From Eubacteriaceae bacterium (GTDB lineage: Bacteria; Bacillota; Clostridia; Lachnospirales; Lachnospiraceae): DNA of 64,000 nucleotides. Positions 16,193 to 22,899 of the stretch are shown here, piece by piece (within the stretch, counting starts at the first letter, position 1; the number at the start of each line of letters is the position of its first letter). Location: the NCBI GenBank assembly GCA_902362875.1, contig CABIYF010000001.1, positions 75,910-139,909 on the forward strand. The letters are read 5' to 3'. Below the pieces are notes generated by a model, which had not been told where the DNA came from, did not search any database, and was given only the letters and a program-made list of their open reading frames with translations. The position numbers were made by a program, and so were the translations under genes.

Positions 16193-17645
16193 AAATTACT
16201 GGAGAGAGCGAGAAGAACGTCAGAGAAAATTGAATATCAAAAATGAAGCTGAGTATCAAAAGAAATTAGATGATATTTATGCGGATATGCTTGAAAATAT
16301 AGAAAAGGAGATCAATGGATTCTATGTAAAATATGCGAAATCAGAAGGAATCACGATGGCAGAAGCTAAGAAACGAATTTCAGAGATTGATATTGAAGCC
16401 TATGCTAAGAAAGCAAAACGCTATGTAAAGAACAAAGATCTCTCAAAGAAAGCAAATGATGAAATGCGATATTATAATGCAGCAATGAAGATCAATCGAT
16501 TAGAATTGTTAAAAGCTAATATTGGAATGCATTTAGTTGGTGGCTATGATGAACTCGAGAAGATTTTTGGAGACGCATTCACACAGCGAACTGAGGAAGA
16601 AATGCGGAAACAAGCAGGTATTCTTGGAAAGACAATTCAGAACAATGGCGAAAAAGCAGAAGTGATCGTAAATGCGTCTTACAAAAATGCAACTTGGTCC
16701 GAACGTATATGGGCTCATCAGTCAATGCTAAAATCAGAGATTGATAAACTTCTTCAGGAAGGATTGATTCAAGGAAAGCATCCAAGTGTACTGGCAAGAC
16801 ATTTAGAAAAACGATTTGGAGTCAGTGAGAGCAACGCAATGAGGCTGATGGTTACAGAACTTGCAAGAGTTCAGACAGAAGCCCAGAAACAGTCGTTTAT
16901 ACAGAATGGCTTTGAAGAGTATGAATACATAGCATGTGAGAAAGCGGATGCATGCAGTCAATGCAGATCATTGGATGGAAAGGTATTTAAAGTCGAGGAT
17001 ATGATGCCCGGAGAAAATGCCCCGCCAATGCATCCGTATTGTCATTGTAGTACAGCGGCTCATATGGATGATAATGATTATGAGAAATGGCTAGATACGT
17101 ATTCGGAGCATGGACTTGATTTTGAATCGTGGCAGCAGTTGAAAGCACAAAGCAGAAATGATAAAATTCAATTAGATGAAGATGAATTGAGCGCTTTAAT
17201 GAAATATAAAAGTTTTGAGTCTTATACAATCAATGATCTGCTGAGAAGATGTGAAGACCCACAGAAACTTCCAGAAAAAGATCAACAATTTGTCAGTCAT
17301 TTAGACTCGGCATTAACGAAAGTGCCACAATACGAAGGGGATTTAGTTAGAGCGGTTGATTTTTCTAGTTATGCAGATTGTGAAGAAAGAATAATAAAAT
17401 GCGTGGAAGAATTTGTTGAAAAGAAAGAAATCATTATAGATCAATATTGGAGTACATCGAAAGAGGAAGGATATAATGAAGAAGCTAAAATTGTGATTTA
17501 TATTCAAAATTCAAAGAAAGGAAGGGACATTAGTCAGCTCGGACTAGATGAAAAAGAAGTTTTATATGAACGAAAATCAGGGTTTAAAGTTTTAAGTAAA
17601 AAGAAAGTAGATGGAGTTTGGTATATTCTTTTACGAGAGGTATAG
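16182..17645 (+). CDS. MuF minor head protein fused to an ADP-ribosyltransferase domain
   Basis: 487 residues from the ATG at 16182, inside the end of the portal gene. Residues about 1-185 are helical. A MuF (SPP1 gp7) module follows (RHLEKRFGVSESNAMRLMVT, then ACSQCRSLDGKVF and MHPYCHCST, about 200-290). Residues about 340-487 fit the Arg-Ser-Glu class of ADP-ribosyltransferases: YTINDLLRR, Arg in LVRAVDF (near 389), STS in YWSTSKEE (near 424) and the Glu-x-Glu EKE in DEKEVLYE (near 456-458). MuF-toxin fusions are known: the head protein can enter the cell with the DNA. The target is unknown. A 61-residue gene follows immediately. Confidence 0.85.
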   Translation: MSSKNYWREREERQRKLNIKNEAEYQKKLDDIYADMLENIEKEINGFYVKYAKSEGITMAEAKKRISEIDIEAYAKKAKRYVKNKDLSKKANDEMRYYNAAMKINRLELLKANIGMHLVGGYDELEKIFGDAFTQRTEEEMRKQAGILGKTIQNNGEKAEVIVNASYKNATWSERIWAHQSMLKSEIDKLLQEGLIQGKHPSVLARHLEKRFGVSESNAMRLMVTELARVQTEAQKQSFIQNGFEEYEYIACEKADACSQCRSLDGKVFKVEDMMPGENAPPMHPYCHCSTAAHMDDNDYEKWLDTYSEHGLDFESWQQLKAQSRNDKIQLDEDELSALMKYKSFESYTINDLLRRCEDPQKLPEKDQQFVSHLDSALTKVPQYEGDLVRAVDFSSYADCEERIIKCVEEFVEKKEIIIDQYWSTSKEEGYNEEAKIVIYIQNSKKGRDISQLGLDEKEVLYERKSGFKVLSKKKVDGVWYILLREV

Positions 17646-17647
17646 AT

Positions 17648-17833
17648 ATGGCGTATGAAGATATTTATAAAGGATTAACAGAAGAAGAAAAACAAAGAAT
17701 GATAAAGGATGACATTCCAAAATTTCGAGTTATAGGAGACGCTAATTTATCGGAAGAAGAGTTGGTACAAGCCGAACAAGATTTAAACAAAATAATTAAA
17801 AGACTTCGAAAGAGAGCTAAAAACAAAAAATGA
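17648..17833 (+). CDS. small lysine-rich protein, candidate partner or immunity of the MuF toxin
   Basis: 61 residues from the ATG at 17648, with GAGAGG upstream. It starts 3 bases after the MuF-ART stop and its end overlaps the protease start (ATGA). It begins MAYEDIYKGLTEEEKQRMIK and is helical with a strongly basic C-terminus (KRLRKRAKNKK). Its place directly after the toxin-carrying gene is that of an immunity protein, but a structural or DNA-contact role is equally possible. No family recognised. Confidence 0.6.
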   Translation: MAYEDIYKGLTEEEKQRMIKDDIPKFRVIGDANLSEEELVQAEQDLNKIIKRLRKRAKNKK

Positions 17834-18117
17834 TAGAAATAAAAGTGCGTGATCATGAAATCACAGTAGTAGGCCATGCAAATTATGCAGAGTATGGCAG
17901 AGACATTATATGTGCATCGGTGTCGATGTTATTGCAGAACCTAGTAAAGTCGATTCATGATCTAACCGACGACAAAATAGAATACGATTTAAAAGCTGGA
18001 CAGGCTTTTATCAAATACAGGAATTTATCAGAGAAATCGAAAACTTTGATAGATTCCTTTTTTATTGGTATTTGCAGCATTGCAGATGCTTATCCGAATT
18101 ATGTTCGGATTGTGTAA
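17830..18117 (+). CDS. prp: Prp-like cysteine protease of the capsid module
   Basis: 95 residues, the size of the ribosomal-processing cysteine protease Prp (YsxB family). The catalytic pair is visible: His16 in VVGHANYAEYG and Cys28 in RDIICASVS, 12 residues apart as in Staphylococcus Prp. Prp removes the N-terminal tail of ribosomal protein L27 after an LQ(F/L)F motif, and phage 80alpha depends on host Prp to trim capsid and scaffold. This phage carries its own copy, right before scaffold and capsid proteins that both start with such a motif, so it is probably the maturation protease. Confidence 0.85.
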   Translation: MIEIKVRDHEITVVGHANYAEYGRDIICASVSMLLQNLVKSIHDLTDDKIEYDLKAGQAFIKYRNLSEKSKTLIDSFFIGICSIADAYPNYVRIV

Positions 18118-18198
18118 CTATTATGACCGAAAAGTCGTTAAACTAAGTTTTTGTTAGCAATGATCTGGAAGGGACAGATCAGGGCGAAAGGAGCAAAT

Positions 18199-18834
18199 AT
18201 GGAAAAGCATAAATTATTTTTACAGCTGTTCACAGAAGGAGATGACGGTGGGACCGGAGACGGGAATGGCGATGGATCCGGAACAGGTGGAAATAATGAA
18301 CCAATGTCGTTTGATGACTTCTTAGGCCAGGAAGGAAATCAGGCGGAGTTTGATCGCAGAGTAAACAAAGCAATCAAAACGGCAGTGGCTAATGAAAAAG
18401 AAAAATGGAAGACGCTGACCGATGACAAGCTGACTGAAGCAGAAAAGCTTGCTAAAATGACAAAAGAAGAAAAAGCGGAATATCGTGCAAAGAAAGCAGA
18501 GAAGGAACTGGAAGATCTGAAAAAGATGAACGCCAGAACTGAATTGGCCAAAACAGCACGAAAGATGTTAGCAGATGAAAACATCAACATTCCAGATGAA
18601 CTTCTCAGCAATTTGGTAGCAGATGATGCAGACGGAACTAAGACAGCAGTTGAATCATTTGCAAAAATGTACAAAGAAGCTGTGCAGGCAGCAGTTAAAG
18701 AAGCAATCAAAGGAAAACCACCAAAAGCAGGAACAGGCGGTGGAAACACGATCACAAAGGAGCAGATAATGGATATTAAAGACCCGATTGAACGTCAGAA
18801 GATGATCCGAGAAAATATTAATCTGTTCCAGTAA
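18199..18834 (+). CDS. capsid scaffold protein
   Basis: The ATG at 18199 follows AAAGGAG at 18187-18193; upstream in-frame starts lack a ribosome site. The product has 211 residues. It begins MEKHKLFLQLFTEGDDGG, so the Prp-type motif LQLF sits at residues 8-11. An acidic Gly-rich stretch follows, then a long charged coiled coil (about 55-120, KAEYRAKKAEKELEDLKKM), then a Lys/Gly hinge and a short C-terminal helix that would bind capsid subunits. This matches scaffold proteins before N4-gp56-type or similar capsids. It guides prohead assembly and is then removed. Confidence 0.85.
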   Translation: MEKHKLFLQLFTEGDDGGTGDGNGDGSGTGGNNEPMSFDDFLGQEGNQAEFDRRVNKAIKTAVANEKEKWKTLTDDKLTEAEKLAKMTKEEKAEYRAKKAEKELEDLKKMNARTELAKTARKMLADENINIPDELLSNLVADDADGTKTAVESFAKMYKEAVQAAVKEAIKGKPPKAGTGGGNTITKEQIMDIKDPIERQKMIRENINLFQ

Positions 18835-18848
18835 AGAGAGGAGAAGAA

Positions 18849-20051
18849 ATGGGAAAATATAAATTAGACCTGCAGTTATTTGCAGCACCAGATGGAATGA
18901 CTGGACAGGGAAACTTAGAAGTAAAGGCAAGGGAAATTGACTTTGTAACATCTTTCGGAAAGAATATTCAGGCATTATTAGATGTACTTGGTATCGCAAG
19001 GATGATCAGAAAAGAGAATGGAAGTGCCTTAAAAACAAAAGAAGTAACAGGAGAGCTGAAATCTGGAGATATTGGAGAGGGAGAAGAAATCCCATATTCT
19101 CAGTACAAAGTAACAGAGAAGGTATTCGATACGATCAAAATCGAGAAATACCGAAAAGGTGTATCTTTAGAGGCAATTGCTGAAAAAGGATATGATATTG
19201 CAGTGAACGACACAGACGAAGAATTTAAATCGGATCTTCAGAATAAAGTTAGCGATAAATTCTACAAACAGTTAAAAGCTGGATCATTAACAGGAGCAGA
19301 GACAACATGGCAGATGGCAATCGCAATGTCTATCGGAAGAGTAAAAGACAAATTCAAGAAGATGAAAAGAACCGCAACAGGTGTGGCTGTATGGGTTAAT
19401 ACGCTTGATGTGTACAAATATATTGGTGCAGCAGATATCACACTGCAGACAGCGTTTGGGTTTGAATACATGAAGAACTTTTTAGGTGCTGATGTAGTAT
19501 TTATCAGCTCTGAGATTCCAGAAGGTGTTGTAATTGCAACTCCATTAAACAACATCGTAGCTTATTACGTCGATCCAGGAGACAGTGAATTTGTAAAAGC
19601 TGGATTATCTTATACAACAGACCCAACGACAGGGTTTATCGGATTCCATGCACAGGGAACCTATGAAAGAGCAATCTCTGACTTATTTGCGATCATGGGC
19701 TTACGTCTTTTCTGTGAATATCTTGATGCGATCGCATATACAAGTGTTGGAAGCCGAGATACACAGACTCTTGGAGAGTTACATCTTACAGCAGTAGAAG
19801 GTACAAATGCTGGTGATACAGCGATCACAATGAATGAACAGCTCATGTCAATGAAAAATGCATTTAAATACAAAGTAAATGCATCCGCAGCAACAGCTGT
19901 AACCTATGGCATGGATGTAAAGAACTGGTCTAAATGGGATGGAGAATCAGAAATCGCAGCAGCAAAAGGCAGTCATGTGACAATTGTTGAGTGTGATCGT
20001 AACTATAAAGCAGTAAGATCAGGGGATGTCGTATCCGCTGCAAAAGAATAG
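18849..20051 (+). CDS. major capsid protein (N4-gp56 family)
   Basis: 400 residues with GAGGAG upstream. It begins MGKYKLDLQLFAAPDG: the LQLF-A Prp motif is at residues 8-12, so the mature protein probably starts at Ala12. The rest follows the N4-gp56 capsid pattern: GEGEEIPYSQYKVTEK near 75-90, IEKYRKGVSLEAIAEKGYD near 98-118, and AYYVDPGDSEFVKAG near 237-252. It forms the icosahedral shell. It sits between scaffold and connector genes as expected. Confidence 0.92.
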   Translation: MGKYKLDLQLFAAPDGMTGQGNLEVKAREIDFVTSFGKNIQALLDVLGIARMIRKENGSALKTKEVTGELKSGDIGEGEEIPYSQYKVTEKVFDTIKIEKYRKGVSLEAIAEKGYDIAVNDTDEEFKSDLQNKVSDKFYKQLKAGSLTGAETTWQMAIAMSIGRVKDKFKKMKRTATGVAVWVNTLDVYKYIGAADITLQTAFGFEYMKNFLGADVVFISSEIPEGVVIATPLNNIVAYYVDPGDSEFVKAGLSYTTDPTTGFIGFHAQGTYERAISDLFAIMGLRLFCEYLDAIAYTSVGSRDTQTLGELHLTAVEGTNAGDTAITMNEQLMSMKNAFKYKVNASAATAVTYGMDVKNWSKWDGESEIAAAKGSHVTIVECDRNYKAVRSGDVVSAAKE

Positions 20052-20067
20052 TGAGGTGTTGATAGAT

Positions 20068-20292
20068 ATGGCTTATGAAGTAGTAAAAGCATTTCATGAT
20101 CTTCAGGATTATAAAGATGTTAAAGGCGGCAAAGTGTATCATCACTATGATGTTGGGGACACATATCCAAGACAGGGATTAGACCCAGCTCCCGATGAAA
20201 CAAGAATCGAGGAACTTCTTAGCAGCGGAAACGCTCAGGGAGTTCCTTTAATTGCAGAAGTAAAGGAGAAAGCGAATGCTGGAAAAGCTTAA
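20068..20292 (+). CDS. small head protein, possible capsid decoration/accessory
   Basis: 74 residues from the ATG at 20068 (GAGGTG upstream). It reads MAYEVVKAFHDLQDYKDVKG followed by a beta-rich middle (YHHYDVGDTYPRQG) and an alanine/lysine tail. Small proteins with an AFHDL..DG..Y..GD.YP pattern follow the capsid gene in many Firmicute siphophages and are usually annotated as head or Rho-like accessory proteins. Its end overlaps the connector gene by 17 bases. Confidence 0.65.
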   Translation: MAYEVVKAFHDLQDYKDVKGGKVYHHYDVGDTYPRQGLDPAPDETRIEELLSSGNAQGVPLIAEVKEKANAGKA

Positions 20293-20599
20293 GACAATGC
20301 TTGGCTTCGAAGATTCTACACAGGATAAAAAACTGATGCTGATCTTAGATTCTGTAGAATCAAGGCTTCGATTACTTTTAGGTGGTATGGATCCACCGGA
20401 TGAGATGGAGCATATCATTATCGAAGTCGCGATTATTCGTTTTAATCGCATCGGATCTGAAGGACTAGCAAGTCATAATGTTGAAGGAGAAACACAGTCG
20501 TATGCATCGGCAAATGATTTTGCTCCGTTTATGGATGAAATCGAAGCATATTTGCAGATGCAAAAGGATGCAAAGCGAGGAAAGCTGAGGTTTCTATGA
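20276..20599 (+). CDS. head-tail connector (gp6/gp15-like)
   Basis: 107 residues, helical, with the pattern of phage head-tail connector proteins (HK97 gp6/SPP1 gp15): KLKTMLGFEDSTQDKKLMLI, LDSVESRLRLLLGG, IIEVAIIRFNRIGSEGL, and a C-terminal DEIEAYLQMQK. These form the ring below the portal. It overlaps the next gene by 4 bases. Confidence 0.82.
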   Translation: MLEKLKTMLGFEDSTQDKKLMLILDSVESRLRLLLGGMDPPDEMEHIIIEVAIIRFNRIGSEGLASHNVEGETQSYASANDFAPFMDEIEAYLQMQKDAKRGKLRFL

Positions 20600-20898
20600 G
20601 ATATGATACAACGATTTACTTTCAAAAGTTGACACAAGGAGAATATGATCAGGAAACAGGTGATTACAAAGATGATTCTGTAAGTGAAGATCAAAAACAA
20701 GCATCGGTTATGGATACAACAACACAGATGATGCAGGTTGTTTATGGAATGATCAAACAGGGAAGTTTAACGGTTCAATTACAGAACCATTATGATTGCC
20801 CATTTGATCAGATCCGAATTGGAAACAAGATCTATAAAGTGGATTATTCAAGGAAACTTCGAACCAAACAGACTTTTATTGTGTCGGAGGTGCAATGA
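20596..20898 (+). CDS. head closure / stopper protein
   Basis: 100 residues, beta-rich, beginning MRYDTTIYFQKLTQGEYDQE. The layout (TIYFQK...Y....GDY, then a C-terminal IGNKIYKVDYSRKLRTKQTF barrel edge) fits the SPP1 gp16-type stopper that closes the connector. Position as the second gene after the connector supports this. The family match is from pattern and order, not from a clear motif. Confidence 0.7.
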   Translation: MRYDTTIYFQKLTQGEYDQETGDYKDDSVSEDQKQASVMDTTTQMMQVVYGMIKQGSLTVQLQNHYDCPFDQIRIGNKIYKVDYSRKLRTKQTFIVSEVQ

Positions 20899-21233
20899 TG
20901 AGTGGAATTAAGGTGAATGGATTAGATCAGCTTAATGCAAAATTAAGAAAGAACATGGATCTTAATGCAGTAAAGACAATAGTTAAAAAGAATGGAGAGG
21001 ATCTCCAGAAAAAAGCGCAACATTATGTACCGGTAGATACTGGAACATTAAAAAGAAGCATTGGCCTCAATATCAAAGATGGCGGCTTAACTGCGGTTGT
21101 AGCACCAACGACAGATTATGCAGAATATATTGAGTATGGAACACGTTTCATGGAATCACAACCGTACATGCGCCCAGCACTGGGCGAGCAAAAGCAGATT
21201 TTTAAAAGTGATTTAGAAAAGGTAATGAAATAA
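20895..21233 (+). CDS. HK97 gp10-type tail completion protein
   Basis: 112 residues. Recognisable features are the N-terminal IKVNGLDQLNAKLRKNM, then the family signature HYVPVDTGTLKRSIG near 49-63, and DYAEYIEYGTRFMESQPYMRPAL near 75-100. HK97 gp10-like proteins join head and tail. Overlaps the preceding gene by 4 bases (ATGATG start). Length is normal. Confidence 0.9.
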   Translation: MMSGIKVNGLDQLNAKLRKNMDLNAVKTIVKKNGEDLQKKAQHYVPVDTGTLKRSIGLNIKDGGLTAVVAPTTDYAEYIEYGTRFMESQPYMRPALGEQKQIFKSDLEKVMK

Positions 21234-21234
21234 T

Positions 21235-21630
21235 ATGGATCCACAGCAGGAACTATTTACTGTGCTGCTGTTAAAACTAAAAGAAAAATATCAGGATACG
21301 GGAATCGGTGTGTATGATACATTCCTACCGCCGGATAAAACCCCGTATCCTTTTGTTTATCTTGCTGACAGCACACAGGATGATCAAGCAAATAAAACAA
21401 CAGTCTTTGGGGCAGTCAGCCAGGTAATCCATATCTGGCATAACAACCAAAGACAGAGAGGAACATTATCGAAGATATTATTAGAGATCAAAGATATGTG
21501 CTACAAGATCGAAGAAACAAAAAACTTTGGTTGGAATCTTGTAAGAGTAAATCAAAGAATCCTCTCAGACGCAACAACGAAAGAACCCCTGATGCACGGG
21601 GTTTTAGAATTAGAATTTACATTTAATTAG
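21235..21630 (+). CDS. tail terminator protein
   Basis: 131 residues. The pattern QQELFTVLLLKLKEKY, PYPFVYLADSTQDDQANKT and VSQVIHIWHNNQRQRG matches tail terminator proteins of the gpU/SPP1 gp17 or DUF3168-like group, which cap the tail tube at the head end. The gene order (gp10-like before, tail tube after) is exactly that of known siphophages. Confidence 0.78.
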   Translation: MDPQQELFTVLLLKLKEKYQDTGIGVYDTFLPPDKTPYPFVYLADSTQDDQANKTTVFGAVSQVIHIWHNNQRQRGTLSKILLEIKDMCYKIEETKNFGWNLVRVNQRILSDATTKEPLMHGVLELEFTFN

Positions 21631-21639
21631 GAGGTAGCA

Positions 21640-22161
21640 ATGTTAAATTTACAGCTTTTTGGAAATGAAGCGGTGCAGGGCAAGAAGATTGTTTATCTGT
21701 ATCGAATTTTATCAGAAGCACCAACACAGAGTGGTACAGCATTGGCATTCACAACAGAGAATGGTCGTACTAAATCAAAAGATGCAGATTCCACAGCCAC
21801 AAAGGATGGTTCTGTCAGAACACCAGGTGCTGCAGAAGTGGAGATCACAGCAACATCAATCTTAAAGAAAGATGACGAAATGATTAAAAAACTGGAAAAG
21901 GCTTTAGATGATGATGCATTGATTGAAATTTGGGAGGCTAATCTGGTAGAACCAGCATCCGCAGGAAATAACAAATTCAAAGGAAAGTATTTCCAGGGGT
22001 ATTTAACAGAAATCGAATATACAGCTAATGCAGATGAGTTTGTAGAGGTTTCTTTAACATTTGGTATCAATGGAACAGGTGTGGATGGAGATGTAACTGT
22101 GACAACACAGCAGCAGGAACAGGCATATACATTCGTAGATACACCAAAAACAGGAGCTTAG
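21640..22161 (+). CDS. major tail tube protein (TP901-1 type)
   Basis: 173 residues with AGGAGG upstream. The body matches the TP901-1/phi13 major tail protein pattern: KKIVYLYRILSEAPTQSGTA, DADSTATKDGSVRTPG, then FKGKYFQGYLTEIEYTANAD. It also begins MLNLQLFGNEAVQG: LQLF at residues 4-7 followed by Gly is the same Prp-type motif as in scaffold and capsid. Tail tube proteins are not known to me as Prp substrates, so trimming here would be new. Confidence 0.85.
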   Translation: MLNLQLFGNEAVQGKKIVYLYRILSEAPTQSGTALAFTTENGRTKSKDADSTATKDGSVRTPGAAEVEITATSILKKDDEMIKKLEKALDDDALIEIWEANLVEPASAGNNKFKGKYFQGYLTEIEYTANADEFVEVSLTFGINGTGVDGDVTVTTQQQEQAYTFVDTPKTGA

Positions 22162-22174
22162 GAGGATATAATAC

Positions 22175-22555
22175 ATGTACGAATTACAGATTAACAAATC
22201 AACATATGAATTTAACTTTGGAATGGGATTCATGAGAGAGATCAACAAAACAATTGCTGTCCCAGTAGAAAATATTAAAGGAAAAACAAAAGACATTGGT
22301 CTGCAGTATAAAGTTGCAGAAATGCTTGATGGTGATCTTGATGCATTAGAAGATGTTTTATTGGTAGCGAACAAAGGATTTACACCACGACTTGAACGAA
22401 CAGAGTTAGATAAGCACATTGAGGATGAAAACACAGATATCGATGCATTATTTGATACGGTATTGGGTTTCTTAGAGAATGCAAATGCTACGAAGAAAAC
22501 GACACGAGAGCTGAAGGAAGAAGTGGAGAAACAGAAGAAGAAACAGGAAGAATAA
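22175..22555 (+). CDS. tail assembly chaperone, short form (gpG-like)
   Basis: 126 residues, beginning MYELQINKSTYEFNFGMGFM, with AGGAGG upstream. The N-terminal alpha/beta part (about 1-100) is like gpG-type chaperones, and the last 25 residues are a Lys/Glu run (ELKEEVEKQKKKQEE). As in lambda, a slippery heptamer inside this gene (22465-22471) allows a -1 shift into the next frame, giving a 241-residue long form. The chaperones coat the tape measure during tail assembly. Confidence 0.85.
   Translation: MYELQINKSTYEFNFGMGFMREINKTIAVPVENIKGKTKDIGLQYKVAEMLDGDLDALEDVLLVANKGFTPRLERTELDKHIEDENTDIDALFDTVLGFLENANATKKTTRELKEEVEKQKKKQEE
22465..22471 (+). other. programmed -1 frameshift site GGGTTTC in the tail chaperone
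   Basis: Read in the chaperone frame the heptamer is G GGT TTC, a perfect X XXY YYZ slippery site, comparable to lambda G GGA AAG. The -1 frame is open from 22456 to 22899, so the shift gives a complete fusion. It lies in the codons for Leu-Gly-Phe near residues 97-99. Confidence 0.75.
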
Positions 22556-22899
22556 AAGATTTTGAAGAAATATACCGGGAGCTGGCGATTGAATGCTTCC
22601 GGTATTTTGGTTTTACGTCGTTTGATCAAGTGGACCAATTGACGATTGCACAATATGAGATCATGGCCGAAGCGGCAAGGCTAAAAGAAGTAGATAAAGA
22701 CTACAGAAATCACTGGCAAGCGTTTCTTAATTTTGCCGTACGTGCAAAAAAGAAAGCCGGAAAGAACAGACAAAAACCAGTCTATCCAACATTTAAGAAA
22801 TTCTACGACTACGAAGATGCAATCGATCAGGCAAAACGAAAGAATAAGCCAGATCGATTTGAGAAGATGAAGAGATTGCTAAGAAGGAGGGAGAGCTGA
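22471..22899 (+). CDS. tail assembly chaperone, frameshift-only T domain (gpGT-like)
   Basis: This frame has no good start: the first possible codon is GTG at 22630 with no ribosome site, while the frame is already open from 22456. It is therefore read as the T part made only by the -1 shift at 22465-22471, adding 142 residues to the first 99 of the short chaperone. The visible core is EEIYRELAIECFRYFGFTSF, then LTIAQYEIMAEAARLKEVDK, and a very basic C-terminus (KMKRLLRRRES). The stop overlaps the tape measure ATG by one base. Confidence 0.75.
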   Translation, partial: LRECKCYEENDTRAEGRSGETEEETGRIKDFEEIYRELAIECFRYFGFTSFDQVDQLTIAQYEIMAEAARLKEVDKDYRNHWQAFLNFAVRAKKKAGKNRQKPVYPTFKKFYDYEDAIDQAKRKNKPDRFEKMKRLLRRRES

